Below are positions 43,253 through 52,922 of a stretch of DNA of 64,000 bases, piece after piece (position 1 is the stretch's first letter; the number at the start of each line of letters is the position of its first letter). The DNA is from Flavobacterium ichthyis (lineage in GTDB: Bacteria; Bacteroidota; Bacteroidia; Flavobacteriales; Flavobacteriaceae): assembly GCF_009915155.1 (NCBI RefSeq), contig NZ_JAABLM010000004.1, positions 124,001 through 188,000 of the forward strand. The letters run 5' to 3'. The notes below the pieces were generated by a model, which was given only the letters and a program-made list of their open reading frames with translations, was not told the origin of the DNA and did not search any database. Both the position numbers and the translations under genes were made by a program.

Positions 43253-44713
43253 TTATTTTATCACTAATTTTTGCGTAAACGCATTGTTACCCGAAGTAAA
43301 TTTTATCAAATAAATTCCGGCTGGTAGGGTAGTGGGTAAATGATTTGTTCCAGGATATAATTGGTGTTTGGCAACCAACATTCCATTGGTACTAAAAATT
43401 TCAGCTGTTGCTTCTTCTCTCAAATCAATATTTACAAAGTTTGTGGCTGGATTCGGGTAAATTTTTGGAATAGTGGAGCTAAAATCAGGTGAAGAAAGAT
43501 CGTTGCAGCCAAAAGGAGTGAAATTTACCAAACCTAAAGTAGCGTTATCCGCTTGGTGAAAAATTACATCTTCAACATTTGTAGGGGTTAACGGGGTATT
43601 TTCTATCCAGCAATTATTTAATGCCGTAACCGGATTTGCTGTATTGTTATAAAAGGCATAAATCTCGCCACCATTACCATTATCGGCAAAAATATTTCCT
43701 CCTATAACTTCAACTCCATCGCCAAGATTGGTAAAGGTAGCATTACCAAAGGCGGTAATTCCCCATAAGTTTCTTCTAATTTGGTTGTTGCTAATTTTGG
43801 TGCTGTAAGAAGTTCCGGCACCTTGCAAAGCAATTCCACTTCCACTTGTCATCGGGTCTGGATTAGTAGTATTGTCTTCAATAATATTTTGGTCAATAAT
43901 CACGTTCATATTATAGCCTAAAACATTGATTCCGTATCTGTTGTCTCTAATAGTGTTGTTTTTAATTAAAGAAATGTGTTGTAATGAAGGACTAAAATTA
44001 GATACGGAAATTCCGCCAGTCATATGTTTTGCACGGTTCCCGATGATAGTGTTTCCAATAATTTTTAAGGTATCTAAACTGCTAGGTCCTAAATTAATTT
44101 GTGGTCTGTTTCCGTTTGAGTCGTTGTTTCCTTCAAGTAAATTGTTAGTGATAATTGGCGAAGCTTGCGCATTTGCCGCAGATCCGATTGCCGGATAATG
44201 ATTAAACTTAAATGTCGAGTTATTGATAATGGGTTGTCCGATTGCTAGTTGAAGTGCCGAACTTGTGGTAGTTCCATTTAAATGATAGGAAAGTGTACAG
44301 GATTGCATTTCAAAGTTTCCGGTTGCTACACGAATTCCTTTACCGTATAAAACAGTAACATTTCGCATAAATCCTTCGGCTGAACTTTCAAAAATAATTT
44401 CGCGGTATCGAGCCGTTTCAGTCGCTCTGGTAATTAAGATATTGTTAGCATCGGCCGAAAAATTCCCTTGAATAATGAGTTGAACATCATTTTCCATTAA
44501 GAGTGTTGCATCAGCATCAATAATAAAAGTATCGTTAGCGGCAATGGTTAGATTTTGCGAAAGCGTGTAAGTATTTCCAGAACCCGAAACTGTTCCGGGA
44601 GCGTTGGTGGCCAAGTCGTCTAAACGCCAAGTGACACCTGTGTTAGGGGTGGTGAATTGTGCCGAAAGGTTAGCGGAAATAAATAGTAGTAAATAATGTA
44701 ATTTTTTTTTCAT
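43253..44713 (-). CDS. Beta-helix protein with type A T9SS sorting domain
   Basis: This 486-residue secreted protein has a signal peptide (MKKKLHYLLLFISANLSA) and a large central region of short repeated strands with N-rich turns (NNTIRDNRYGINVLGYN, IIDQNIIEDN). That pattern is typical of a right-handed parallel beta-helix, as in polysaccharide lyases and pectate-lyase-like proteins. The end, PKIYPNPATNFVNIDL...GIYLIKFTSG...QKLVIK, is the type A C-terminal domain for type IX secretion. No catalytic site is recognisable, so it may be structural or carbohydrate-binding. It lies between the TonB-type gene and the sigma factor gene, each with separate signals. Confidence 0.9.
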   Translation of the reverse strand: MKKKLHYLLLFISANLSAQFTTPNTGVTWRLDDLATNAPGTVSGSGNTYTLSQNLTIAANDTFIIDADATLLMENDVQLIIQGNFSADANNILITRATETARYREIIFESSAEGFMRNVTVLYGKGIRVATGNFEMQSCTLSYHLNGTTTSSALQLAIGQPIINNSTFKFNHYPAIGSAANAQASPIITNNLLEGNNDSNGNRPQINLGPSSLDTLKIIGNTIIGNRAKHMTGGISVSNFSPSLQHISLIKNNTIRDNRYGINVLGYNMNVIIDQNIIEDNTTNPDPMTSGSGIALQGAGTSYSTKISNNQIRRNLWGITAFGNATFTNLGDGVEVIGGNIFADNGNGGEIYAFYNNTANPVTALNNCWIENTPLTPTNVEDVIFHQADNATLGLVNFTPFGCNDLSSPDFSSTIPKIYPNPATNFVNIDLREEATAEIFSTNGMLVAKHQLYPGTNHLPTTLPAGIYLIKFTSGNNAFTQKLVIK

Positions 44714-44771
44714 AAATTGAGGAATTTGAAAAGCGAAATTAAAAAAAAATAAAGGAATTTGGCTGAAATTA

Positions 44772-45323
44772 CTAACCTTTTGAGCTAATAATATTTGCCA
44801 AAAGTTTTTTAGCTCGTAACAATTTCACTTTCACATTAGAAAGCGGTTCATCAAGCTGATTGGCAATTTCCTGATAACTGAGTTCCTGAAAATACCGCAA
44901 CTGGATAATTTCTTGATAGGCGGGTTTTAACTCTTTAATATAACGTAGAAGTTGTGCTAAATTTTGTTCTCTAATTAGTTCATCTTCTGCCGAAAGCGAG
45001 GTGTCGGCAACATTATACGCTTGTTTATCATCGGCATCTGTGATATCGATAAACATTGTTGATTTTTTTTTGCGTAATAAATCGATGTGAACATTTTTAG
45101 CAATGGCAATTAACCATGTATTAAATTGAAAATCAGTATTGTATGTTGCGATTTTATCAAATGCTTTTGCAAAAGTTTCAATGGTAATGTCTTCTGCATC
45201 TGTTTCATTTTGAGTCCGTTGCAGCATAAACCCATAAACTTCATTCCAAAAATAATCAAGCAAAGAGGTAAATGCAACCTGATCGCCTATTTGTGCTTTT
45301 TCGATTTGCTTGCTTACTTCCAA
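44772..45323 (-). CDS. ECF-type RNA polymerase sigma factor
   Basis: This 183-residue sigma-70 family protein has region 2 (WNEVYGFMLQRTQNETDAEDI, FNTWLIAIAKNV) and a C-terminal region 4 helix-turn-helix (LRYFQELSYQEIANQLDEPLSNVKVKLLRAKKLL). No anti-sigma partner is encoded nearby, so it is probably a housekeeping-type ECF factor common in Flavobacteriia. Its start overlaps the stop of the upstream glycosyltransferase gene by 10 bases, suggesting translational coupling. Confidence 0.93.
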   Translation of the reverse strand: MEVSKQIEKAQIGDQVAFTSLLDYFWNEVYGFMLQRTQNETDAEDITIETFAKAFDKIATYNTDFQFNTWLIAIAKNVHIDLLRKKKSTMFIDITDADDKQAYNVADTSLSAEDELIREQNLAQLLRYIKELKPAYQEIIQLRYFQELSYQEIANQLDEPLSNVKVKLLRAKKLLANIISSKG

Positions 45324-46420
45324 TGTACTGGTTTTGACAATTTATTGGTTATAAAAATATTCAGTTGGATAAAAATAATTATAATTTCAATGATGGGATA
45401 GTAATACATGACATCTTTTTCTTGCAGTTTTGATGCTGCATAACCTAACGAAATCCAGCTAACTAAATATCTTCCCACAATTATAGGAACGATTAACATC
45501 CAATTAAATTGTAGAGCTAATAAAACAATCGCTAAGATTAAAAACGAGAGCTGACTTAAGAAGAACAATCCCAATTGAAATTTATCAAAAGGTTTGTAAA
45601 AACTCGCAGTTGAAACGTGACGTCTTTTTTGGTCAAACCAAGTTTTAAATGTTTTTTTAGGTTCGGAAAAAGTAAAGCCTTCTGGATTAAAACTAATCGT
45701 TGTATTTTTTTTGGTGGAAGCTTGGTTAATAAATAAATCATCATCTCCTGAACGTACTTTCATGTGGTCGATGAATCCGTTTACATTAAAAAATTCTTCT
45801 TTTTTGTAGGCCAAATTTCGGCCAACACCCATATAGGGATGTTTGATTTTGGCCCAAGAAAAATATTGCGTAGCGGTTAACATCGTTTCAAATCGGATGA
45901 TTTTATTCAGGAAAGATTTGGCCACTTTTTCATAAGCTCCATAACCCAAAACTATGGTTTTGCTCATGGTAAACTGCGAACTCATTTCCTTAATCCACTG
46001 GTTTGAAGCCGGATAACAATCGGCATCTGTAAACAATAAATATTCGTTTTTTGCTGCTTTGATTCCCAAGGTTAAGGCAAATTTTTTGTTGCCCCAGAAC
46101 GCCTCATTATTTTCCACTTTTACTAATCTAACATTGGAATATTGCGCTTCAAATTCTTCAAAAACATCAAGCGTTGCATCGCTTGAAGCATCGTCAATTA
46201 AAATTATTTCATAATCCGGATAATCCTGAGTCGCCAAAAGAGGTACGAATTTCTTTACATTTTCCTCTTCATTTTTGGCACAAACAATTACCGAAATGGG
46301 AATACGTTTCGGAGTGCTTTTTTGGGGTTTAGCAAAAGCAAATTTCCCGAAAACAACCGAATAATAAAACAGCTGAACAGCTACCACTACAAGAAAAACA
46401 TAAAAAATAATGGTCAACAT
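45314..46420 (-). CDS. Family 2 glycosyltransferase, membrane-associated
   Basis: This GT-A fold transferase of about 368 residues has an N-terminal membrane helix (MLTIIFYVFLVVVAVQLFYY). It carries the family 2 blocks ISVIVCAKNEEENV, IILIDDASSD and LLFTDADCYP (the DXD motif), plus a QKRRHVST block (QXXRW-like) before two C-terminal hydrophobic helices. Such architecture fits processive or lipid-linked sugar transfer. I start at ATG 46420; the longer frame adds 20 residues without matching the signal-anchor pattern. Acceptor and sugar are unknown. Confidence 0.9.
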   Translation of the reverse strand: MLTIIFYVFLVVVAVQLFYYSVVFGKFAFAKPQKSTPKRIPISVIVCAKNEEENVKKFVPLLATQDYPDYEIILIDDASSDATLDVFEEFEAQYSNVRLVKVENNEAFWGNKKFALTLGIKAAKNEYLLFTDADCYPASNQWIKEMSSQFTMSKTIVLGYGAYEKVAKSFLNKIIRFETMLTATQYFSWAKIKHPYMGVGRNLAYKKEEFFNVNGFIDHMKVRSGDDDLFINQASTKKNTTISFNPEGFTFSEPKKTFKTWFDQKRRHVSTASFYKPFDKFQLGLFFLSQLSFLILAIVLLALQFNWMLIVPIIVGRYLVSWISLGYAASKLQEKDVMYYYPIIEIIIIFIQLNIFITNKLSKPVHWK

Positions 46421-46530
46421 ATAGGCAATTGGTTTTAAAAAAATGTGCGCAAAGGTACAATGCAAAAACAGGAATTGCAATGGTAAAAATCAATAAAATT
46501 TTAGCCGAAAATGATCTAGATGATGCAAAA

Positions 46531-47544
46531 TTAAATCACATTTACTTCTGCTTCAATCGAAATCCCAAAGGTTTCTTTTACCTTTTTTTGTATGTCTTGG
46601 GCTACCGCCAAAATTTCGCTTCCGGAGGCGTTTCCATAATTTACCAACACCAAAGCCTGATTTTTGTGAACTCCAGCATCACCAAAACGTTTACCTTTAA
46701 ATCCCGCTTTTTCAATCAGCCAACCTGCGGGAACTTTTACTTCGGTTTCAGAAACGCTGTAACTTGGCATTTCCGGATGAAGCAAATGAATTTTTTCAAA
46801 ATCACTTTTTGAAATTACCGGATTTTTAAAAAAGCTACCACTGTTTCCTAGCTCTTTTGGGTCTGGAAGCTTGCTTTTTCTTATCGTGATAATCGCATTG
46901 CTAACATCTTTTAGGGTAGGAATTTTTACATTATTTTTGGTCAATTCCGCAGCAATATCGCCATAAGAAATATTAATTTTATGGTTGATTTTAGTCAATT
47001 TAAAAACAACTGAAGTAATAATAAATTGGTCTTTTACTTCATTTTTAAAAATGCTTTCGCGATAGCCAAATTTGCATTCTTCGTTTGTAAATCTCTTAAT
47101 ATTTCCGGTTGCGATTTCCACAGCATCACAATATGCAAAGGTGTTTTTAATTTCGGTTCCGTAAGCACCAATATTTTGAACTGGTGTTGTACCTACATTT
47201 CCAGGAATAAGCGACATATTTTCGATGCCGCCGAAATTATTTTCAATGGCAAATAGTACAAATTCGTGCCAATTTTCGCCAGCATTTCCTTCAACCCAAA
47301 CAAATTCTTCGGTTTCTTTTACAATTTTTTTGCCTTTCAAATCAATGTGAAGCACTAAAGCGTCCACATCTTGGGTTAGCAACATGTTACTTCCGCCTCC
47401 TAAAATAAATTTTTTAGTACCTTGATTTTGACGCAATACTTCCTGCAATTCTACTACTGAATGTACGGCGACAAATTGTTTTGCTTTCGCATCAATCCCA
47501 AATGTATTGTAATTTTTTAAAGAAAAATTTTCTAAAATTTCCAT
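46531..47544 (-). CDS. murB: UDP-N-acetylenolpyruvoylglucosamine reductase
   Basis: MurB reduces the enolpyruvyl product of MurA to UDP-MurNAc with NADPH. The 337 residues show the FAD-binding region FILGGGSNMLL, the NMSLIPGNVGTTPVQNIGAYG block, YRESIFKN, the proton-donor Ser in LGNSGSFFKNP, and a C-terminal Glu in SIEAEV. It is over 40 kb from murA in this window, as usual in Bacteroidota. A gap of 53 bases separates it from the DUF2461 gene upstream on the same strand. Confidence 0.96.
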   Translation of the reverse strand: MEILENFSLKNYNTFGIDAKAKQFVAVHSVVELQEVLRQNQGTKKFILGGGSNMLLTQDVDALVLHIDLKGKKIVKETEEFVWVEGNAGENWHEFVLFAIENNFGGIENMSLIPGNVGTTPVQNIGAYGTEIKNTFAYCDAVEIATGNIKRFTNEECKFGYRESIFKNEVKDQFIITSVVFKLTKINHKINISYGDIAAELTKNNVKIPTLKDVSNAIITIRKSKLPDPKELGNSGSFFKNPVISKSDFEKIHLLHPEMPSYSVSETEVKVPAGWLIEKAGFKGKRFGDAGVHKNQALVLVNYGNASGSEILAVAQDIQKKVKETFGISIEAEVNVI

Positions 47545-47597
47545 TTCCGAATTTAATTGTGTGGCAAAAATAATCCAAATCTACGGGATAATCATCA

Positions 47598-48272
47598 TTA
47601 ATCTTCGGTGGTTAAGGCTCTGGTTAAAAAATCGTTCAAAGGCTTTAAAAGGATTAATTTTTTCGTCACTTTTTTCACAAAATCCTTATCGGTTAATAAT
47701 TGATTGTCAATAACTTGTGAAGCGGTAAAGCTTTTTAATCGCAAATATTGAATTGCAGGATGGTTTTTGTCAAAATCTTTTGGAGCAGTTTTCAAAGAAT
47801 TATTTTCGTCGATATCCAGAGATTTGAATTCTTTAACAAAATTCTTTTCAGTTACAATTTCTTCTAAATCTTCATAAAAATAGGCAATTTCTTTTCTAAT
47901 TTTCTTCAAATCAAGATGATCCGGCCACCAAACTCCACCGGCAATAAAACTTTTTCCTTCCTCTATATGAATGTAGTATCCTGGTAAATTAGTATTTTTT
48001 GTTCCACCCGACAGCCAAATGCCCAAATGGGTTTTGTAAGGCGTTTTGTCCTTTGAAAATCTGATGTCGCGGGCAATTCTAAAACTACAATCTTTCACTT
48101 CCAAATGCCGGAGCGATTCGTCTAAAGGAATCATTTCGTTTAAAAATTCTTGAATTAGCTTTGAATATGCAGTTTTGTATTCTTCGTAAAAACTTTTATT
48201 GGCATGAAACCACTCGCGGTTGTTGTTTTCTTTGATGTCGTTTAAAAACTGAAGTATTTTTTTTGAAACCAT
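47598..48272 (-). CDS. DUF2461 domain-containing protein
   Basis: This 224-residue protein of the DUF2461 (TIGR02453) family starts with the LNDIKENNNREWFHANKSFYEEY block, then the FRIARDIRFSKDKTPYKTHLGIWLS motif and GYYIHIEEGKSFIAGGVWWP. The function is unknown, although it is widespread in bacteria and fungi. It ends far from any catalytic motif I can name. It is between murB and recF on the same strand and probably co-transcribed with recF (46-base gap). Confidence 0.92.
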   Translation of the reverse strand: MVSKKILQFLNDIKENNNREWFHANKSFYEEYKTAYSKLIQEFLNEMIPLDESLRHLEVKDCSFRIARDIRFSKDKTPYKTHLGIWLSGGTKNTNLPGYYIHIEEGKSFIAGGVWWPDHLDLKKIRKEIAYFYEDLEEIVTEKNFVKEFKSLDIDENNSLKTAPKDFDKNHPAIQYLRLKSFTASQVIDNQLLTDKDFVKKVTKKLILLKPLNDFLTRALTTED

Positions 48273-48318
48273 TGTTCGATAAAATTTAAACTAAATGTAG
48301 GCATTTTTTTGGAACAAA

Positions 48319-49398
48319 TTACAACTGAAAAACCTGATAACTCTGATGCATCGATTTTACAAGCGTTTCGGTTCTTTCTGCGTGAGTATCAGAAATAAAA
48401 AGCTGTCCAAAGTCGTCATTATTTACCATTTGAATAATCTTCTCCACCCGCGTTTCATCTAATTTATCAAAAATATCATCAAATAAAAGAATGGGTTTTT
48501 GATTGCTTTTTTGTTTTAAAAAATCAAATTGTGCCAGTTTTAAAGCAATTAGAAAAGATTTCTGTTGTCCTTGCGAACCAAATTTTTTGATGGGGTGTTG
48601 ATCAAGTTCAAATGATAAATCGTCTTTATGTACACCTGATGAGGTATAATGTAACACGCGATCTTTGGCTAAACTGTCGGCAAAAAGCTGTCGCAAGTTT
48701 TTTTCCTGCAGCTGACTTTCATAAACCACATTAACGTTCTCGGTAATTCCAGTAATCGCGCTGTGATGCTTTGAAAAAATAGGGGAGAAAATTTTCATGA
48801 AATTCTTCCGTGTTTCATAAATTGATTGTCCTAAATCTTCCAATTGATCGTTATAAACTTCTAAAGTTGTGGGGTCAAATGTGTGATTTAAAGCAAAATA
48901 TTTGAGCAAAGCGTTTCGTTGCGCAATTAATTTTTGGTATTGAATCAAATCTTGTAAATACTTCATATCCGATTGTGAAATCACCGAATCCAAAAATTTT
49001 CGTCGCGTTTCGCTACCTTCTATAATAAGGTCTCGATCTGCCGGCGAAATAATTACAAGCGGCAAAAATCCCAAATGATCGGAAAATTTTTCGTAAGGTT
49101 TTCCATTTCGTTTCAATACTTTCTTTTGTCCTTTTTTAAGTGAACAAACAATTTGCTCCGTTCGGCTGTCTTTCTCAAATTCGCCCTCAATCACAAAAAA
49201 ATCTTCTCCATGCCGAATATTTTGCACCGCTAACGGATTAAAATAACTTTTCCCATAGGCCAAATGATAAATCGCATCAAGCACATTAGTTTTGCCCACG
49301 CCGTTTTTCCCTACCAAACAATTGATTTTTTGGTCGAAGTTAAAACTAACTTCAGCGAAATTTTTATAATTTAAAAGAGAAATATTTTTGAGATACAT
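48319..49398 (-). CDS. recF: DNA replication/repair protein RecF
   Basis: RecF is an SMC-like ATPase that helps load RecA at gaps with RecO and RecR. The 359-residue protein has a Walker A ([14 protein letters not shown], about residues 27-40), the central coiled-coil arm region, the signature [15 protein letters not shown] and a Walker B ([13 protein letters not shown]). I start at ATG 49398 ([14 protein letters not shown]), where homology begins, not at the upstream ATG that adds ten unlike residues. It is divergent from the TPR protein gene. Confidence 0.95.
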   Translation of the reverse strand: MYLKNISLLNYKNFAEVSFNFDQKINCLVGKNGVGKTNVLDAIYHLAYGKSYFNPLAVQNIRHGEDFFVIEGEFEKDSRTEQIVCSLKKGQKKVLKRNGKPYEKFSDHLGFLPLVIISPADRDLIIEGSETRRKFLDSVISQSDMKYLQDLIQYQKLIAQRNALLKYFALNHTFDPTTLEVYNDQLEDLGQSIYETRKNFMKIFSPIFSKHHSAITGITENVNVVYESQLQEKNLRQLFADSLAKDRVLHYTSSGVHKDDLSFELDQHPIKKFGSQGQQKSFLIALKLAQFDFLKQKSNQKPILLFDDIFDKLDETRVEKIIQMVNNDDFGQLFISDTHAERTETLVKSMHQSYQVFQL

Positions 49399-49511
49399 CT
49401 GAAAATGGCTATTGAATAAGAAACTCACCTAAATTGGGCGAATCGGTTTTAGGGCATGCAAATTATTGAAAAATAACGATAAAAACATCTTTTACATTTC
49501 AATAAAAATTT

Positions 49512-49519
49512 TATTTTTG
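49512..49519 (+). promoter_or_regulatory. -7 promoter element of the TPR protein gene
   Basis: TATTTTTG, followed by CACC, lies 24 bases before the ATG at 49544, in the gap between divergent recF and the TPR gene. It supports the downstream start choice, since an upstream ATG would precede the promoter box. Confidence 0.55.
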
Positions 49520-49543
49520 CACCTCACTAAATTTAGAAAATTA

Positions 49544-50335
49544 ATGGCAACTTATAACAAACGAGGATACAAAGCCCCAAAACCTAAGCAAGAAGAAGAG
49601 ACATTTGAACAAGATCCGTTAGACAACATTTCTGAACAAGACAGTACCACAGCTGGTGTTTTTAATTCATTGGACGAAGGCGCTTCTAAAACGGAAGAGT
49701 GGGTTGCCAAAAATCAGAAAATTATTTTAGGTGTAATTGGAGCAATCGCTTTTGTAGCGATTGGTTGGTTAGTTTACACCAAATTTATTGTTGGTCCGAA
49801 AGAACAAGATGCTGCAAATAGTTTGGCACAAGCTCAAAAACATTTTCAAGAAGCAGCCAATGCAACTGATGCTAAAGTAGCTGATTCATTGTATGCACTT
49901 TCTTTAAAAGTAACAGAAGGCCAACCAGGATTTGTACAAATTGCCGAAGATTTTTCCGGAACTGACGCTGGAAATTTAGCTAATTATTATGCTGGAATCG
50001 CGTATCTTCAAACTAAAAAATACAAAGAAGCAATTGAATCTTTAGAAAAATTCAAGTCCGATGATGCTTTTGTAGCGCCATTGGCAAAAGGTGCAATTGG
50101 AGATGCTTTTTCACAATTAAACCAGCCAAAAGAAGCACTAGAATACTATTTAAAAGCAGCTAAATTGAACGAAAATGAAGTAACTTCGCCACGATTTTTA
50201 CTTAAAGCCGGACAAACTGCTTTGGCATTAAACCAAAAAGAAGAGGCTTTGAAATATTTTACAGAGATTAAAGAAAAATACGACACTTCAATCGAAGCAC
50301 AAAACATTGATGCGATGATTGGATTGGCGCAATAA
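49544..50335 (+). CDS. Tetratricopeptide repeat membrane protein (YfgM-like)
   Basis: This 263-residue protein has a basic N terminus (MATYNKRGYKAPKPK), an acidic stretch, one transmembrane helix (IILGVIGAIAFVAIGWLVYTKF, about residues 65-86) and several TPR motifs (NLANYYAGIAYLQTKKYKEA, AKGAIGDAFSQLNQPKEA). The layout resembles YfgM, a single-pass periplasmic TPR partner of SecYEG and chaperones; homology to it is plausible but not certain. The start at 49544 is preferred: earlier ATG codons precede the promoter box. ribH follows after a 69-base gap. Confidence 0.85.
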   Translation: MATYNKRGYKAPKPKQEEETFEQDPLDNISEQDSTTAGVFNSLDEGASKTEEWVAKNQKIILGVIGAIAFVAIGWLVYTKFIVGPKEQDAANSLAQAQKHFQEAANATDAKVADSLYALSLKVTEGQPGFVQIAEDFSGTDAGNLANYYAGIAYLQTKKYKEAIESLEKFKSDDAFVAPLAKGAIGDAFSQLNQPKEALEYYLKAAKLNENEVTSPRFLLKAGQTALALNQKEEALKYFTEIKEKYDTSIEAQNIDAMIGLAQ

Positions 50336-50404
50336 TTTAAACTCGCTTTTTAAGATTTGTAGTTTTTTTCTGCAATCAAAAATTAAAAATCTGAAATCCA
50401 TTAG

Positions 50405-50896
50405 ATGGCTACAGCAAATAAAAATTTATCAGAATACGATAAAAACACAATCCCAAACTCGGAAAATTTTCGGTTTGGGATTGTTGTTTCAGAATGGAAT
50501 GATGTCATTACCGAAGGACTTTTTTATGGAGCAGAAGCCGCTTTGCTTGATTGCGGAACACTTCCTAACAACATCGTTCGCTGGAATGTTCCCGGAAGTT
50601 TTGAGCTCGTTTACGGTGCCAAAAAAATGATTGAAACCCAAAGCGTCGATTGTGTGATCGTAATTGGTTGTGTAATTCAAGGCGAAACCAAGCATTTTGA
50701 TTTTGTATGTGAAGGCGTTACACAAGGTATAAAAGATTTGAATGTGCAAGCGGATGTTCCCGTAATTTTTTGTGTTTTAACCGATAATAATCAGCAGCAA
50801 AGTATTGATAGAAGTGGTGGAATTCATGGAAATAAAGGGACGGAAGCTGCTATTGCTGCCATAAAAATGGCGTGGTTGAGGCAACAAGCCGGATAA
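50405..50896 (+). CDS. ribH: 6,7-dimethyl-8-ribityllumazine synthase
   Basis: RibH condenses 5-amino-6-ribitylaminouracil with dihydroxybutanone phosphate, the penultimate step of riboflavin synthesis. The 163-residue length fits, with FGIVVSEWNDVITEGLF (substrate-binding start), the VPGSFELVYGAKKM block, IGCVIQGETKHFDFVCEGV (catalytic His) and the C-terminal NKGTEAAIAAIKMAWL. It is not next to other rib genes. It follows the TPR gene and ends in a clear terminator. Confidence 0.97.
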   Translation: MATANKNLSEYDKNTIPNSENFRFGIVVSEWNDVITEGLFYGAEAALLDCGTLPNNIVRWNVPGSFELVYGAKKMIETQSVDCVIVIGCVIQGETKHFDFVCEGVTQGIKDLNVQADVPVIFCVLTDNNQQQSIDRSGGIHGNKGTEAAIAAIKMAWLRQQAG

Positions 50897-50919
50897 AATT
50901 TTTTTTGATAAAAATATTG

Positions 50920-50960
50920 AAACCTGATTATTGTTGTAAAACGAAATTCAGGTTTTTTTT
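50920..50960 (+). terminator. Terminator of ribH
   Basis: AAACCTGA (50920-50927) pairs with TCAGGTTT (50948-50955) around a 20-base loop, with the T-run to 50960. Confidence 0.82.
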
Positions 50961-51017
50961 ATGGAAATTTTAAACTTTTTTGAAACAGATTTTACGCTGA
51001 TTTTCTTTTCAATTATG

Positions 51018-51025
51018 TATCTTTG
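51018..51025 (+). promoter_or_regulatory. -7 promoter element of mutL
   Basis: TATCTTTG lies 22 bases before the mutL start. No TTG at normal spacing upstream. Confidence 0.55.
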
Positions 51026-51047
51026 AAAGTCAATTTCAAAACAAAAA

Positions 51048-52922
51048 ATGTCGAGCATAATTCAATTACTCCCAGACCATGTTGCTAACCAAATTGCTGC
51101 CGGTGAAGTCGTACAACGTCCTGCTTCTGTAGTAAAAGAATTACTTGAAAATGCTGTTGATGCCAAAGCGACCGACATTAAATTGATCATCAAAGACGCC
51201 GGGAAATCGCTGGTTCAAGTGATTGACAATGGCATTGGAATGACGGTTACAGATGCCAGACTTTGCTTTGCCAGACACGCAACTTCTAAAATTCGCCATG
51301 CCGAAGATTTATTTTCTCTGAATACCAAAGGTTTTCGTGGAGAAGCGTTGGCATCCATTGCGGCAATTGCTCACGTGGAACTTAAAACACGGCAGGAGCA
51401 AGAAGAATTAGGCGTTCACCTAATTATTGAAGGTAGTAAATTTATTGCGCAAGAAGTGGCGGTTGTACCAAAAGGAACTTCGTTTTCCATCAAAAATTTA
51501 TTTTTTAATATTCCCGCCAGAAGAAATTTTTTAAAATCGGACACGGTGGAATACCGTCATATTTTAGACGAATTTCATCGCGTGGCAATGGCACATCCCA
51601 ATATCCATTTCACAATGTACCACAACGGGAGTGAGCAATTTAACCTTCCTGCCTCAAATTTGCGTCAGCGAATTGTAAATATTTTTTCGGGAAAAACCAA
51701 TGAAAAACTTGTTCCGTTGCAAGAAGGTACTGAAATCGTGAGCATTGAAGGATTTGTAGGAAAACCTGAATTTGCCAAAAAAGGACGAGGCGAACAATTT
51801 TTCTTTGTAAATAATCGATTTATCAAAAGTGGATATTTGCATCATGCCGTAATGGCGGCTTATGAAGGTTTGCTCAAAGATGGTTGCCAACCGAGTTATT
51901 TTATTTATTTAGATGTTCCTCCAAATACAATCGACATCAACATTCATCCGACAAAAACCGAAATAAAATTTGACGACGAACACGCTTTGTACGCTATTTT
52001 GCGTTCAACGGTGAAACATAGTTTGGGACAATTTAACGTGGCACCCGTTTTAGATTTTGACCGCGACCCGAATCTAGATACTCCGTATGCTTATCAAAAT
52101 AAAGAATCTGCTGTTCCGTTGATTGAAGTTGACAGTAATTTTAATCCTTTTGCTGATGAAAAACCGAATTTCGGTCAAAGCAAAAGTGTTTTTAAAACTG
52201 AGTCATTTTCGTACAAAAAAAACCAACCTTCGCCAGCTTGGGAAAGTTTGTATGTTGGTTTAAAACATGACACCGAAACTTTGGCGGTTGAAAATATTTC
52301 GATTGAATCCGAAGAAGTGACCGGATCACTTTTTAATGATGCAGAGGTGGAACAAACGAGCCAGAAAACCTACCAAATTCACAAAAAATATATTGTAAGT
52401 CCCATAAAATCCGGGATGGTAATTATTGATCAGCAACGAGCACATCAACGTGTTTTGTACGAACAATTTTTAGCAAATATTACGGTTAGTCAAGCTTCGA
52501 GTCAGCAATTATTGTTTCCGTTGCATCTTTATTTTTCGGTTTTAGAAGTCAATTTAATTGCCGAATTAGAACAGTCTTTGGTCAACACGGGTTTTATTTT
52601 TGAAGAAATAAATTCAGACAATATAATTATTTCCGGAATTCCAGTAAACGTTTCTGAAAGTGAAGTTTCTATACTTTTAGAACAGCTTTTAAATGATTTA
52701 CAAGACGGAATTCCTGAAAATAGTTTCAGCCAAAACGACACCATTTCTAAATCGATGGCAAAAAGTTTGGCGGTAAAAACAGGTTCGAGTTTAACCGAAA
52801 AAGAACAAGAAAATTTGGTAAATGCACTTTTTGCTTGCAAAGAGCCAAACATTTCGCCTTTTTACAAACCTACTTTCATTACAATGACGGTAGAAGATTT
52901 AGATAAAAAATTTAGTTTATGA
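51048..52922 (+). CDS. mutL: DNA mismatch repair protein MutL
   Basis: MutL couples mismatch recognition by MutS to strand incision. The 624-residue protein has a complete GHKL ATPase domain (IAAGEVVQRPASVVKELLEN, DNGIGM, TKGFRGEALASIAA), a linker and a C-terminal dimerisation domain. Where MutL endonucleases have DQHA-x2-E-x4-E, this one reads DQQRAHQRVLYEQF (Asp461 on), so the conserved His and the middle Glu are Gln. The C-terminal Cys-x-His-type zinc motif is also not visible. Nicking activity is therefore doubtful unless this lineage uses altered ligands. It is translationally coupled to a rhomboid gene by a four-base overlap. Confidence 0.95.
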   Translation: MSSIIQLLPDHVANQIAAGEVVQRPASVVKELLENAVDAKATDIKLIIKDAGKSLVQVIDNGIGMTVTDARLCFARHATSKIRHAEDLFSLNTKGFRGEALASIAAIAHVELKTRQEQEELGVHLIIEGSKFIAQEVAVVPKGTSFSIKNLFFNIPARRNFLKSDTVEYRHILDEFHRVAMAHPNIHFTMYHNGSEQFNLPASNLRQRIVNIFSGKTNEKLVPLQEGTEIVSIEGFVGKPEFAKKGRGEQFFFVNNRFIKSGYLHHAVMAAYEGLLKDGCQPSYFIYLDVPPNTIDINIHPTKTEIKFDDEHALYAILRSTVKHSLGQFNVAPVLDFDRDPNLDTPYAYQNKESAVPLIEVDSNFNPFADEKPNFGQSKSVFKTESFSYKKNQPSPAWESLYVGLKHDTETLAVENISIESEEVTGSLFNDAEVEQTSQKTYQIHKKYIVSPIKSGMVIIDQQRAHQRVLYEQFLANITVSQASSQQLLFPLHLYFSVLEVNLIAELEQSLVNTGFIFEEINSDNIIISGIPVNVSESEVSILLEQLLNDLQDGIPENSFSQNDTISKSMAKSLAVKTGSSLTEKEQENLVNALFACKEPNISPFYKPTFITMTVEDLDKKFSL

